Source: Serratia rhizosphaerae
Lineage (GTDB): Bacteria > Pseudomonadota > Gammaproteobacteria > Enterobacterales > Enterobacteriaceae
Direction: 5' to 3'
DNA: 64,000 nt
Assembly (NCBI RefSeq): GCF_009817885.1
Contig: NZ_CP041764.1
Span: forward strand, 3,534,001 to 3,598,000
Below the pieces are notes generated by a model. The model was not told where the DNA came from and did not search any database. It worked only from the letters and a program-made list of their open reading frames with translations. Shown piece after piece: positions 39,137 through 48,961 of the stretch. Position 1 is the stretch's first letter; every line of letters starts with the position of its first letter. Position numbers and translations under genes: made by a program.

Positions 39137-39856
39137 TCACAGACCGTTGACCAGACGGCAGGGTTCGGCTTCCCAGCGGTAGCCGACGCCGTAGACGGAG
39201 CGGATAAACGCCTTGTCGCCGTCGAGCAGCTCCAGCTTGCGGCGCAGATTTTTAATGTGGCTGTCGATGGTGCGGTCGGTCACCACCCGGTAATCATCGT
39301 AGAGATTGTTCAGCAGCTGCTCGCGCGAGAACACATTGCCCGGCTGGCTGGCCAGGGTTTTCAGCAGGCGGAACTCCGCCGGCGTCAGATCCAGTATCTG
39401 GCCCTGATAGCTGGCCTGAAAGCGCGGTTCGTCGATATGCAGCAGCGCATCTTCCTGTCCCTGCGCATCGCCGGGGCGGTAACAGCGCCGCAGAATGGTT
39501 TTGACCCGCGCCACCACTTCCCGCGGGCTGTACGGCTTACAGATATAGTCGTCCGCGCCGATTTCCAGCCCCAGCAGACGATCGATCTCTTCAATTTTCG
39601 CCGTCACCATCATGATGGGAATATCGCTGAAACGTCGCAGTTCGCGGCAGACCGTCAGGCCGTCGCTGCCCGGCAGCATCAAATCCAGCAGAATCAGCGC
39701 CGGCGGCTGTTGCTGCACCGCCGGCACCACGTCGCTGCCGTTGGTCAGCCAGCGGGTGGCGTAGCCGGCGGCCTGCAGATAATCCACCAGCAGCTGGCCC
39801 AGTTTGGGTTCATCTTCCACGATCATGATCTGTAACGGTTGATTGAGCGTTTCCAT
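39137..39856 (-). CDS. baeR: Response regulator BaeR (OmpR family)
   Basis: A 239-residue two-component regulator. The receiver domain (about 8-120) has the acidic pocket near EDE, the phospho-acceptor Asp in LILLDLMLPGSDG and a Lys in ICKPYSP. The OmpR-type winged helix (about 135-232) ends in RSVYGVGYRWE. It starts at 39856, overlapping the baeS stop by one base (TGATG). BaeR activates mdtABC and acrD and others in response to envelope stress, indole, and zinc or flavonoid stress; candidate boxes lie upstream of mdtA. Confidence 0.95.
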   Translation of the reverse strand: METLNQPLQIMIVEDEPKLGQLLVDYLQAAGYATRWLTNGSDVVPAVQQQPPALILLDLMLPGSDGLTVCRELRRFSDIPIMMVTAKIEEIDRLLGLEIGADDYICKPYSPREVVARVKTILRRCYRPGDAQGQEDALLHIDEPRFQASYQGQILDLTPAEFRLLKTLASQPGNVFSREQLLNNLYDDYRVVTDRTIDSHIKNLRRKLELLDGDKAFIRSVYGVGYRWEAEPCRLVNGL

Positions 39857-41247
39857 CAGGATGCCTTGTTCTTCACTGGGGAGCTGGGATAGGGGAATTC
39901 TAGCGCAATGCGCACCCCGCCCAAAGGCGAGTGCTGCGCGTAAATACGCCCGCCGTGGGCTTCGGCGATATTCTGGCAGATTGACAGCCCAAGCCCGGAG
40001 CCGCCGCTGGCGCGGTTGCGCGAACCTTCGGTACGGTAAAAGCGCTCCAGGATGCGCGGCAATTGGTCGTCATGCACGCCGGGAGCGCTGTCCTGCCAGT
40101 ACAGCAGCAGGCCGCCGGGCTTCACCTCGGCGCCGATCTCCAGCGTGCCGCCGGCGTCGGTATAGCGCAGGCTGTTTTCCAGCAGATTGTTAAACAGCTG
40201 GTGGAGACGATCCGGGTCGCCGAACAGCGGCGCGCGCTCCGGCAGGCGGGTGACGATGTCCAGCCCCTTGGCGTGGAAGCGCTCGCGGAAGGCGGCGACC
40301 GACACCTGCAGCAGATGGACGCAGTCTACCGGCGATTTGCGGTAGGCCAGCGCGCCGAGGTCGGACAGCGACAGCTGGTGCAAATCATCCACCAGCTTGG
40401 TCAGCGTGGCGACTTCTGCCTGCAGCGAGCCGATTGAATCCGGCGTCGGCTGGCGCACGCCGTCCTGCAGCGCCTCCAGTTCGCCGCGCAGCACCGCCAG
40501 CGGGGTGCGCAGCTCATGGGAGACGTCGGCCATAAATGCCCGGCGCATGCGTTCGTTTTTTTCCAGCGAGGTGGCGAGCTGGTTAAAGTCCTGCGCCAGA
40601 CGTCCCAGCTCATCCTGGCTGCTGACCGCGACGCGGGCGCTGAAATCGCCGGCCGCCAGCCGGTGGGTGCCGGCCACCAGGCGTTTGACCGGCGCCAGCA
40701 GGCCGCGAGACATCAGCAGGGTGGCGGCGGCGGCCAGCAGCGCCGACAGTGCGGCAATCAGCCAACTGGTGCGTTTTTGCTGGCGGTCGAAGTTGATGTC
40801 GGCGTTACGCGTCAGCCGTTCCGGTGGCGTGGCGATCACCCAGCCGACGATCTGGTTGTTATAGCGGATCGGTTGCCGGGTGCCCTCTTTGGGGAGCGGG
40901 CCGGAGTGGCCCACCAGACGCCGGAACCGGCTGTCGACCACCCAGAACTGCGTACGCCAGCCCTTCGGCGGCAGGTTATGGCTGCTGTCGCTGCTCTGCT
41001 CAAATGAACGCATAATCTGATACACCACCCGATCGTTGTTGCGCAGAAACGCCCAGTTGCCGTGGCGGCTGTACTGATCTTCCAGCGCATCGCTCAGCAT
41101 GGCGATGCGCTGCTCGTTGCTGTGCTTGATGTAGTCGATAAAACCGCGTTCGAAGCTGAGGCGCACGCCCCAGTGCATGGTGAGCAGCACCAGCATACAG
41201 GTGGCGAAGATGGCCAAAAACAGCTTGCCGGTAATGCCTATTTTCAT
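39856..41247 (-). CDS. baeS: Sensor histidine kinase BaeS
   Basis: A 463-residue membrane kinase. It has an N-terminal helix (about 8-28), a periplasmic sensor region, a second helix near 165-185, a HAMP linker, the H-box MADVSHELRTPLAVLRGE with the phosphorylated His, and ATPase boxes N (NNLLENSLRYTD), G1/G2 (GSGLGLSICQ). Senses envelope stress and phosphorylates BaeR. The start has GAGGACTGA upstream. It lies 52 bp after mdtC, so mdtABC-baeSR forms one operon. Confidence 0.95.
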   Translation of the reverse strand: MKIGITGKLFLAIFATCMLVLLTMHWGVRLSFERGFIDYIKHSNEQRIAMLSDALEDQYSRHGNWAFLRNNDRVVYQIMRSFEQSSDSSHNLPPKGWRTQFWVVDSRFRRLVGHSGPLPKEGTRQPIRYNNQIVGWVIATPPERLTRNADINFDRQQKRTSWLIAALSALLAAAATLLMSRGLLAPVKRLVAGTHRLAAGDFSARVAVSSQDELGRLAQDFNQLATSLEKNERMRRAFMADVSHELRTPLAVLRGELEALQDGVRQPTPDSIGSLQAEVATLTKLVDDLHQLSLSDLGALAYRKSPVDCVHLLQVSVAAFRERFHAKGLDIVTRLPERAPLFGDPDRLHQLFNNLLENSLRYTDAGGTLEIGAEVKPGGLLLYWQDSAPGVHDDQLPRILERFYRTEGSRNRASGGSGLGLSICQNIAEAHGGRIYAQHSPLGGVRIALEFPYPSSPVKNKAS

Positions 41248-41299
41248 TCAGTCCTCATTGCGTTTGTCTGGTGCGTTGCTCTGGGTTTGCGGCGGTGCG

Positions 41300-44200
41300 C
41301 TACTCCGGCAGCGGCTGCAGCTTTTTACCGCGCCGCAGGCGCGTCTGCAGACGGTCGAAATAGAGATAGACCACCGGCGTGGTGTACAGCGTCAGCAACT
41401 GGCTCATCAACAGCCCGCCGGCGATGGTGATCCCCAGCGGCTGACGCAGCTCTGCGCCGTCGCCGCTGGTCAGCACCAGCGGCAGCGCGCCGAACAGCGC
41501 CGCCAGCGTGGTCATCATGATCGGCCGAAAGCGCAGCAGGCTGGCCTGGAAAATCGCCTCGCGCGCGCTGATGCCGCCGCGGCGCTGCGCGTCGAGCGCA
41601 AAGTCGACCATCATGATGGCGTTCTTTTTCACGATGCCGATCAGCAGCATGATACCGATCAGCGCAATCAGGCTAAAGGCCGCGCCGAACAGCTCCAGCG
41701 CCAGCAGCGCGCCGACCCCGGCGGAGGGCAGGGTGGAGAGAATGGTCAGCGGGTGAATATAGCTTTCATACAGCACGCCGAGCACGATATACACCGTGGC
41801 GATCGCCGCCAGAATCAGGAACAGCTGCGAGCGCAGCGTCTCCTGATACACCTGCGCGGTGCCGGCAAAGGCGCCGCGCACCGTCGGCGGCACGCTGAGC
41901 GCGGTCATGGTGCGCTCGATGGCTGCGGTAGCGTCGGACAGGCTGCCGCCGTCCGGCAGGTTGAACGAAATGGTCGACGCCGCCGTCAGCCCCTGATGGT
42001 TCACCGACAGCGGCGCGTTGGCCGGCCGCCAGCTGGCGAAGTAGGAGAGCGGAATAGCTTTCCCTTCGTTATTGATGACGAACATCTTTTCCAGTGCGCT
42101 GACGTCCTGGGTATACGGCGGCGCCACTTCCATCACTACCTTGTACTGATTGAGCGGCTGATAGATGGTTGAGATCTGGCGCTGGCCGAAGGCGTTATTC
42201 AGCAGGTTATTGGCGTCGCTGACGGAAATGCCGAGGCGCGCCATGGTTTCGCGGTCGTAGACCAGATCCAGCTCGGAGCCTTTGTCCTGCTGATCGGAGT
42301 TAACGTCCGTCAGCGCCGGCAGTTTCGCCAGCGCGTCGCGGATCTTCGGCTCCCATTCGCGCAGCGCGCCGAGGTCGTCCGCCAGCAGCGTGTACTGGTA
42401 GCTGGCGTTGGCCTGACGGCCGCCGGCGCGGATATCCTGCACCGCCATCAGGAACAGGTTGGCACCCGGCTCTTTCGCCAGTTTGCCGCGCAGGCGGGCG
42501 ATCACCTGCTGGGCGCTGCTGCTGCGTTCAGACAGCGGCTTCAGCGAGATAAACATTGAACCGGAGTTGGTGCGCGACCCGCCGGTAAAGCCGGTGACGT
42601 TATCCACGTCCGGGTCTTCCCGCACGATTTTCATAAAGTCTTCCAGCTTACTGCGCATTGCCTGGAAGGAGATGCTCTGGTCCGCCTGAATAAAGCCCAT
42701 CAGCCGGCCGGTGTCCTGCTCCGGGAAGAAGGTCTTCGGGATGCTGACGTACAGCCAGACGTTGAGGGCGATGGTGGCGAGAAACAGCGCCAGCACCCAG
42801 CGCGCATGGCCCAGCACCCAGTTGAGCGAGCGGCCGTAGCCCTGCTGCAGCGCGTTAAGCAGCCGGCCGAAACCGCGGGTGCGGCGCTGGGCGCGCGCCG
42901 GCTGATGGCGCAGCAGATAGGCGCACATCATCGGCGTCAGCGTCAGCGAGATAATCAGCGACAGGCCGATGGAGACCGACAGCGTGACGGCGAACTCGCG
43001 GAACAGCCTGCCGGGCAGCCCCTCCATCAGCAGCAGCGGAATAAACACCGCCACCAGCGAGACGCTCATCGACAGCACGGTAAAGCCGACCTCGCGCACC
43101 CCCTGCAGCGCGGCGTTGATCGGTTTGACGCCGGCTTCAACGTGGCGCGAGATATTCTCCAGCACCACGATGGCGTCATCCACCACAAAGCCGGTGGCGA
43201 TGGTCAGCGCCATCAGCGACAGGTTGTTCAGGCTGAAACCGCACAGGTACATGGCGGCGAAGGTGCCGATCAGCGACACCGGCACCGCCACCGCCGGGAT
43301 CAGCGTGGCGCGGCCGGAGCGCAGGAAGATAAATACCACCAGAATCACCAGCGCGATGGCGATCGCCAGCGACTGCTCCACCTCCGCCAGCGAGGCGCGG
43401 ATGGTCGGCGAGCGATCCTGCGCGATATTCAACTGGATTGACGCCGGGATATTCTCCTGCAGGTCCGGCAGCTCGGCGCGGATGCGGTCGATAGTGGCGA
43501 TAATATTGGCGTCCGGCGCGCGGCTGACGGTCATAATGATCGCCGGTTTGGCGTTGGTCATGCCGGCGTTGCGCACGTTCTGCACCGAATCTTTCACCTC
43601 GGCTACGTCGCCGAGGCGCACCGCCGAACCGTTGTTGTAATGAATGATCAGCGGCTGATAGTCGGCGGCGGTTTTCAGCTCATCGTTGGTCTGCAGCTGC
43701 CAGCGCTGCTGCAGATTTTCCAGCGCGCCCTGCGGTTTGCGCACGTTGGCGCTGCTGATGGCCTGGCGCACGCTGTCGAGCGATACGCCCTGATTAAACA
43801 GCGCGCCGGGGTTGAGCTCCACCCGCACCGCCGGCAGCGAGCTGCCGCCCACCGATACGTCGCCGACCCCTTCGGTCTGGGCGATGCGCTGCGCCAGCTG
43901 GGTGGAGGCGAAATCATACAGCTGCCCCTGACTGTAGGTGTCGGAGGTCAGCGTCAGGATCATGATCGGCGCGTCGGACGGGTTGACCTTGCGGTAGCTG
44001 GGGCGGCTCGGCATGCCGCTGGGCAGCAGGCTCTGCGCCGCGTTAATCGCCGCCTGCACGTCGCGCGCCGCGCCGTTGATATCGCGATCCAGATCGAACT
44101 GCAAAATCACGCGGCTGCTGCCGAGTGAGCTCATCGAGGTCATTTCATTGACCCCGGCGATGCGTCCCAGCGCGCGCTCCAGCGGCGTTGCCACCGACGA

Positions 44201-44380
44201 GGCCATGGTTTCCGGCGAGGCGCCGGGCAGCGAGGCGCTGACCACGATCACCGGGAAATCCACCTGCGGCAGCGGTGATACCGGCAGCAGGCGAAAGCCC
44301 ATCACGCCGGCAATGGCGATCGCCAGCGTCAGCAGCGTGGTGGCTACCGGGCGGTGGATAAATAGCGCAAAGAATCTCAC
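41300..44380 (-). CDS. mdtC: RND multidrug efflux transporter subunit MdtC
   Basis: A 1026-residue RND pump subunit of the MdtABC-TolC complex with 12 helices and two large periplasmic loops. The opening FIHRPVATTLLTLAIAIAGV and internal ATGFVVDDAIVVLENISRH are hallmarks, including the essential Asp pair in helix 4. MdtC works as a heterotrimer with MdtB to export bile salts, novobiocin and similar compounds. The start overlaps the mdtB stop by 4 bp (ATGA). In E. coli mdtD follows; here baeS follows directly. Confidence 0.96.
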   Translation of the reverse strand: MRFFALFIHRPVATTLLTLAIAIAGVMGFRLLPVSPLPQVDFPVIVVSASLPGASPETMASSVATPLERALGRIAGVNEMTSMSSLGSSRVILQFDLDRDINGAARDVQAAINAAQSLLPSGMPSRPSYRKVNPSDAPIMILTLTSDTYSQGQLYDFASTQLAQRIAQTEGVGDVSVGGSSLPAVRVELNPGALFNQGVSLDSVRQAISSANVRKPQGALENLQQRWQLQTNDELKTAADYQPLIIHYNNGSAVRLGDVAEVKDSVQNVRNAGMTNAKPAIIMTVSRAPDANIIATIDRIRAELPDLQENIPASIQLNIAQDRSPTIRASLAEVEQSLAIAIALVILVVFIFLRSGRATLIPAVAVPVSLIGTFAAMYLCGFSLNNLSLMALTIATGFVVDDAIVVLENISRHVEAGVKPINAALQGVREVGFTVLSMSVSLVAVFIPLLLMEGLPGRLFREFAVTLSVSIGLSLIISLTLTPMMCAYLLRHQPARAQRRTRGFGRLLNALQQGYGRSLNWVLGHARWVLALFLATIALNVWLYVSIPKTFFPEQDTGRLMGFIQADQSISFQAMRSKLEDFMKIVREDPDVDNVTGFTGGSRTNSGSMFISLKPLSERSSSAQQVIARLRGKLAKEPGANLFLMAVQDIRAGGRQANASYQYTLLADDLGALREWEPKIRDALAKLPALTDVNSDQQDKGSELDLVYDRETMARLGISVSDANNLLNNAFGQRQISTIYQPLNQYKVVMEVAPPYTQDVSALEKMFVINNEGKAIPLSYFASWRPANAPLSVNHQGLTAASTISFNLPDGGSLSDATAAIERTMTALSVPPTVRGAFAGTAQVYQETLRSQLFLILAAIATVYIVLGVLYESYIHPLTILSTLPSAGVGALLALELFGAAFSLIALIGIMLLIGIVKKNAIMMVDFALDAQRRGGISAREAIFQASLLRFRPIMMTTLAALFGALPLVLTSGDGAELRQPLGITIAGGLLMSQLLTLYTTPVVYLYFDRLQTRLRRGKKLQPLPE

Positions 44381-47300
44381 GGCAGCTCCTGCGCGTCCGG
44401 CCGGCGGCGGGTGTTGCGCGCCAGTTTGTCAAACAGCAGATAAATCACCGGCGTGGTGAACAGCGTCAGGATCTGGCTCATGATCAGGCCGCCCACCATA
44501 CAGACCCCCAGCGGCTGGCGCAGCTCCGCGCCGACGCCGGTGCTGAGCATCAACGGCAGCGCGCCGAGCAGCGCCGCCAGCGTGGTCATCAGGATCGGCC
44601 GAAAGCGCAGCAGACAGGCCTGATAAATGGCGTCGTACGGCGTCATGCCCTGTTCGCGCTCCGCCGCCAGCGCAAAGTCGATCATCATGATGGCGTTTTT
44701 CTTCACGATGCCGATCAGCAAGATGATGCCGATGATGGCGATCACGTCCAGATCGTTGCCCGCCATCATCAGCGCCAGCAGCGCGCCGACGCCGGCTGTC
44801 GGCAGCGTCGACAGAATGGTCACCGGGTGGATAAAGCTTTCATACAGCACGCCGAGCACGATATACATCGCCACGACCGCCGCCAGAATCAGCCACAGCG
44901 TGCTGCCGAGCGCCGCCTGGAACGCCAGCGTCGCGCCCTGGAAGCGGGTGCTGATATCCTTCGGCAGGTTGAGGCGTTCCTCCGCCTGGGTAATCGCGTC
45001 CACCGCCTCGCCGAGCGAGTAGCCGTCGTTAACGTTGAACGACACCGTCGCCGACGGGAACTGATCGAGATGGTTGATCGACAGCGGGCCGAAGCGTTCT
45101 TCAACCTTGGCGATGCTGCGCAGCGGCACCATGGCGCCGTCGCTGCCTGCGAGGCGGATATCATCCAGCGCTGCCAGGCCGGGGGTCTGGCTGACGTCAT
45201 GCTCCAGCACGACGCGGTATTGGTTGGCCTGGGTATAGATGGTGGAGATCAGCCGCTGGCCGAAGGCGTTATACAGCGCGTTATCGACATCGCTCATGCT
45301 GACGCCGAGGCGCGTGGCCGAGTCGCGGTCGACGTTGACGTAGGCCACCAGTCCGCGGTCGAGCCAGTCGCTGGTGACGTCGGCCAGCTGCGGCGCCTGC
45401 TTCAGTTCACTCATCAACTGCGGCACCCACAGGCTCAGCTCATCCAGCGACATCGCCTGCAGCGTGACCTGATACTGGGTGCGGCTCACCTGGGTATCGA
45501 TGGTCAGATCCTGCACCGGCTGCAGATAGAGCTTCACCCCGGGAATGTTGGCCGTTTGCTGCTGCAGACGGCTGATGATCGCCGGAATACGTTCGCTGCG
45601 TTCGCTGAGCGGCTTCAGGTTGATCTGCAGCCGGCCGCTGTTGAGCGTGGCGTTGCTGCCGTCGATGCCGACGAAGGAGGTCAGGCTTTCGACCGCCGGA
45701 TCTTTCAGTATTTGCGCGGCGACCTGCTGCTGACGCTCGGCCATATTGCTGAAGGAGACGCTCTGCGGCGCTTCCAGCGTGCCCTGAATAATGCCGTTGT
45801 CCTGTACCGGGAAGAAGCCTTTCGGGATCAGCAGGTACAGCAGCACCGTCAGCGCCAGCGTGGCGAACGCCACGCCCAGCGTCAGCCACGGGTGATTAAG
45901 CACGCTTTTCAGCCACACGCCGTAGCGGGCGATCACCCGCTCGAAAAAGCGTTCGCTGGCGGCGGAAAAGCGGTTCTGTTTACGCAGCGATTCGTGGCTC
46001 AGCATGCGCACGCACATCATCGGCGTCAGCGTCAGCGACACCACGGCGGAGATCAGAATCGCCACCGCCAGCGTGACGGCGAACTCGCGGAACAGGCGAC
46101 CGACGATATCGCCCATAAACAGCAGCGGAATCAGCACCGCCACCAGCGAGAAGGTGAGGGAGATAATGGTAAAGCCGATCTCGCCGGCGCCTTTCAGCGC
46201 GGCGTCCAGCGGCTTTTCGCCCTTTTCGATATAGCGCGAGATATTCTCGATCACCACGATAGCGTCATCGACCACAAAACCGGTGGCGATGGTCAGCGCC
46301 ATCAGCGTCAGGTTGTTGACGGAAAAGCCGAGGAAATACATGGCGGCGAAGGTGCCGACCAGCGACAGCGGCACCGCCACGCTGGGAATAATGGTGGCCG
46401 GCACGTTGCGCAGGAAGACGTAAATCACCATCACCACCAGGGCGATCGCCAGCAACAGCTCGGACTGCACGTCGCTGACCGAGGCGCGGATGGTGGTGGT
46501 GCGGTCGGTCAGCACTTTCACATCCACCGATTTCGGCAGGCTTTTCACCAGCGTCGGCAGCATCTCGCGGATGCTGTCGGCGGTGGTGATGACGTTAACC
46601 CCCGGCTGGCGCTGAATATTCAGCACGATCGCCTGATCTTTATTGGCCCAGGCCGCCAGTTTGGTGTTCTCGGCGCCCTGTTCGACGGTGGCGATATCCC
46701 GCAGACGGATCGCCGCACCGTCTTTGTAGGCGACAATCAGCTGGCGGTAATCGTCGGCGGACTTCATCTGGTCGTTGGCCGACAGCGTTACCGAGCGGGT
46801 GGGGCCGTCCAGGCTGCCCTTGGCGGAGTTGACGTTGGCGTTGCTGATGGCGCTGCGCACCGTTTCGCTGTCCAGCCCGTAGGCCGCCACCGCCGCGGCG
46901 TTCAGCCTGACGCGCACCGCCGGGCGCTGCCCGCCGGACAGCGTCACCAGTCCGACGCCGGTGACCTGCGAGATTTTCTGTGCGACGCGGGTTTCCACCA
47001 TATCTTCCACCTGCGTCATCGGCATGGCGCTGGAGGTGACCGCCAGCGTCATAATCGGCGGGTCGGCCGGGTTGACCTTGCTGTAAATCGGCGGGTAGGG
47101 CAGATCGTTCGGCAGCAGGTTGGTGGCCGAGTTGATGGCCGCCTGCACTTCCTGCTCGGCGACGTCCAGCGGCAGTTCGAGCTGGAACTGCAGCGTCACC
47201 ACCGACGCGCCGCCGGAGCTTTGCGACGACATCTGTTTCAGCCCGGACATCTGGCCGAACTGCCGTTCCAGCGGCGCGGTGATAGCCGAGGTCACCACGT

Positions 47301-47496
47301 CAGGGCTGGCGCCGGGGTACAGCGTCACTACCTGAATGGTGGGGTAATCCACTTCCGGCAGGGCGGACACCGGCAGCGCGCGGTAGCCGATAATGCCCGC
47401 CAGCAGGATGGCCACCATCAGCAGTGTGGTGGCGACCGGACGCAGGATAAACAGGCGGGACGGCCCGCCGTTAGCCTTATGCGGCGTCGGCTGCAT
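44377..47496 (-). CDS. mdtB: RND multidrug efflux transporter subunit MdtB
   Basis: A 1039-residue RND subunit with the same layout as MdtC and clear paralogy to it. The N-terminal FILRPVATTLLMVAILLAG and ATGFVVDDAIVVIENISRY segments are typical. It carries the helix-4 Asp pair needed for proton transfer. Two MdtB with one MdtC form the heterotrimer in E. coli. The start overlaps the mdtA stop by one base. It is regulated with mdtA by BaeR. Confidence 0.96.
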   Translation of the reverse strand: MQPTPHKANGGPSRLFILRPVATTLLMVAILLAGIIGYRALPVSALPEVDYPTIQVVTLYPGASPDVVTSAITAPLERQFGQMSGLKQMSSQSSGGASVVTLQFQLELPLDVAEQEVQAAINSATNLLPNDLPYPPIYSKVNPADPPIMTLAVTSSAMPMTQVEDMVETRVAQKISQVTGVGLVTLSGGQRPAVRVRLNAAAVAAYGLDSETVRSAISNANVNSAKGSLDGPTRSVTLSANDQMKSADDYRQLIVAYKDGAAIRLRDIATVEQGAENTKLAAWANKDQAIVLNIQRQPGVNVITTADSIREMLPTLVKSLPKSVDVKVLTDRTTTIRASVSDVQSELLLAIALVVMVIYVFLRNVPATIIPSVAVPLSLVGTFAAMYFLGFSVNNLTLMALTIATGFVVDDAIVVIENISRYIEKGEKPLDAALKGAGEIGFTIISLTFSLVAVLIPLLFMGDIVGRLFREFAVTLAVAILISAVVSLTLTPMMCVRMLSHESLRKQNRFSAASERFFERVIARYGVWLKSVLNHPWLTLGVAFATLALTVLLYLLIPKGFFPVQDNGIIQGTLEAPQSVSFSNMAERQQQVAAQILKDPAVESLTSFVGIDGSNATLNSGRLQINLKPLSERSERIPAIISRLQQQTANIPGVKLYLQPVQDLTIDTQVSRTQYQVTLQAMSLDELSLWVPQLMSELKQAPQLADVTSDWLDRGLVAYVNVDRDSATRLGVSMSDVDNALYNAFGQRLISTIYTQANQYRVVLEHDVSQTPGLAALDDIRLAGSDGAMVPLRSIAKVEERFGPLSINHLDQFPSATVSFNVNDGYSLGEAVDAITQAEERLNLPKDISTRFQGATLAFQAALGSTLWLILAAVVAMYIVLGVLYESFIHPVTILSTLPTAGVGALLALMMAGNDLDVIAIIGIILLIGIVKKNAIMMIDFALAAEREQGMTPYDAIYQACLLRFRPILMTTLAALLGALPLMLSTGVGAELRQPLGVCMVGGLIMSQILTLFTTPVIYLLFDKLARNTRRRPDAQELP

Positions 47497-48737
47497 CAGG
47501 ATTTCCCCTGCACTTGCGGCTGGCGGCGCGGCGTGGCTGCTGCCGGCGTCTCCTGCGGCGTCAGCACCTCGACCTGAATGCCATCGGTCAGACGGTCGAT
47601 GCCGTCGGTGACCACCCGGTCACCGGCGCTCAGGCCGGCGCTGATCACCACCTGTTGGCTGTCCTGCACGCCGGTGGTGACGCGGTGTTTACTGACGGTA
47701 TTGTCATCCCCCAGCGTCCAGACGAAGTTGCCCTCGTTATCCATCTGCAGCGCCGCCGTCGGGATCACTACCGCGTTGTGCAGGGTATCCACTTTCAGGC
47801 GCGCGTTGACAAACTGGTTGGGGAACAGCTCATCGTCCTGATTGCTAAAGCGCGCTTTGAGCTTGATGGTGCCGGTGGCGGTATCGATCTGGTTATCCAG
47901 GCTCAGCAGGCTGCCGGTCGCCAGCCGCTGTGAGTTGGTGCGGTCCCAGGCTTCGACCGCCACCGCACCGGCCTTCTGCGCCTTAAGCAGATCGGCGATA
48001 TTGCCTTCCGGCAGGGTAAACACCACGTCGATCGGCCGGGTCTGGGTGATCATCACCAGCGGCGTGCTGCTGCCGCTGGTGATGTAGTTGCCGACGTCGA
48101 CCTGCTTCAGCCCGACGCGGCCGTCAATCGGCGCGGTGATGCGGCTGTAGGTGATTTGCAGTTTGGCGCTGTCTACCGCGCCCCGATCGGCCTTGATCGC
48201 TCCTTCGGTCTGGCGCACCAGCGCCCGCTGCGCGTCCAGATCCTGGCGAGAGATCAGATTGGTTTTCACCAGTTGCTGATAGCGCGCCAAATCCTGTCTG
48301 GCGTTGGCCAGCGTCGCCTGGTCCTTCGCCAGCTGGCCTTCGGCCTGCGTCAGCTGCACCTGGAACGGACGCGGGTCAATCTCCGCCAGCAGATCGCCGG
48401 CCTTGACCTGTTGCCCTTCGGTAAAGTGAATGGCCATCAGCTGCCCGTCGACCCGGCTGGTGACGGTGACGGTATTCGCCGCGCTGGCGGTGCCCAGACC
48501 GGACAGATAGCGCGGCACGGTCTGCTGCATGGCGGTTGCCGCCTGTACCGGCGACATCGGCATCTTGCGCCGTCCGCCATTATTCGCCTGTTTGCCCGCC
48601 GCCTGGCGGGCGGACGGCAGCGGTTCGACGGGTGCGGCGGCGAAAAAATGTCGCCAAATCAACACGGCGGCGATAACCAACAGCGCGAGAACGACAAGGC
48701 GCAGGATCAAGGGGCGGCGTTGAGGTTTTGCATTCAT
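47496..48737 (-). CDS. mdtA: Membrane fusion protein MdtA
   Basis: A 413-residue periplasmic adaptor linking MdtBC to TolC. An N-terminal anchor helix (about 10-28; LILRLVVLALLVIAAVLIW) is followed by the lipoyl half (VTVTSRVDGQLMAIHFTEGQ), an alpha-hairpin (about 120-180), and the beta-barrel (ITYSRITAPIDGRVGL). The start at 48737 gives a family-like length; a longer frame to 48782 has no match to family. The GGAG box is somewhat far. Tandem AAAAATGGAGG repeats upstream may bind BaeR. Confidence 0.93.
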   Translation of the reverse strand: MNAKPQRRPLILRLVVLALLVIAAVLIWRHFFAAAPVEPLPSARQAAGKQANNGGRRKMPMSPVQAATAMQQTVPRYLSGLGTASAANTVTVTSRVDGQLMAIHFTEGQQVKAGDLLAEIDPRPFQVQLTQAEGQLAKDQATLANARQDLARYQQLVKTNLISRQDLDAQRALVRQTEGAIKADRGAVDSAKLQITYSRITAPIDGRVGLKQVDVGNYITSGSSTPLVMITQTRPIDVVFTLPEGNIADLLKAQKAGAVAVEAWDRTNSQRLATGSLLSLDNQIDTATGTIKLKARFSNQDDELFPNQFVNARLKVDTLHNAVVIPTAALQMDNEGNFVWTLGDDNTVSKHRVTTGVQDSQQVVISAGLSAGDRVVTDGIDRLTDGIQVEVLTPQETPAAATPRRQPQVQGKS

Positions 48738-48821
48738 GACGATGAAAATACTCCAAAGGCGGGCAACAAGCCGAAAGGCCAACTTCTTATAGGATACTAG
48801 TTTACCGGCCGTTACCGGGAT

Positions 48822-48843
48822 AAAAATGGAGGAAAAATGGAGG
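48822..48843 (-). promoter_or_regulatory. Tandem BaeR-box-like repeats upstream of mdtA
   Basis: On the minus strand CCTCCATTTTT occurs twice in direct repeat (AAAAATGGAGG at 48822-48832 and 48833-48843 on the plus strand), 85-106 bp upstream of the mdtA start. It resembles the published E. coli BaeR box, TTTTTCTCCAT-like with an AT-rich tail. An 11-bp period suits a tandem OmpR-family dimer. Confidence 0.6.
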
Positions 48844-48961
48844 AATCGTCAGTTTTCCATGAAGAGAAAGAGGGTTTACCGATAAGCGTCGCGTTTTTGG
48901 CGTTTGATTATATTTCAGGCTAATAATAATTACTCAAACCATTTGGCTGATAGAGGATGAG

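Noticed and set aside
44827..47577. A 916-codon open frame on the plus strand across mdtB and mdtA
   Set aside because: It is antisense to two certain genes. High GC leaves few stop codons in opposite frames, and its translation is rich in His, Arg and Gln with no recognisable domain.
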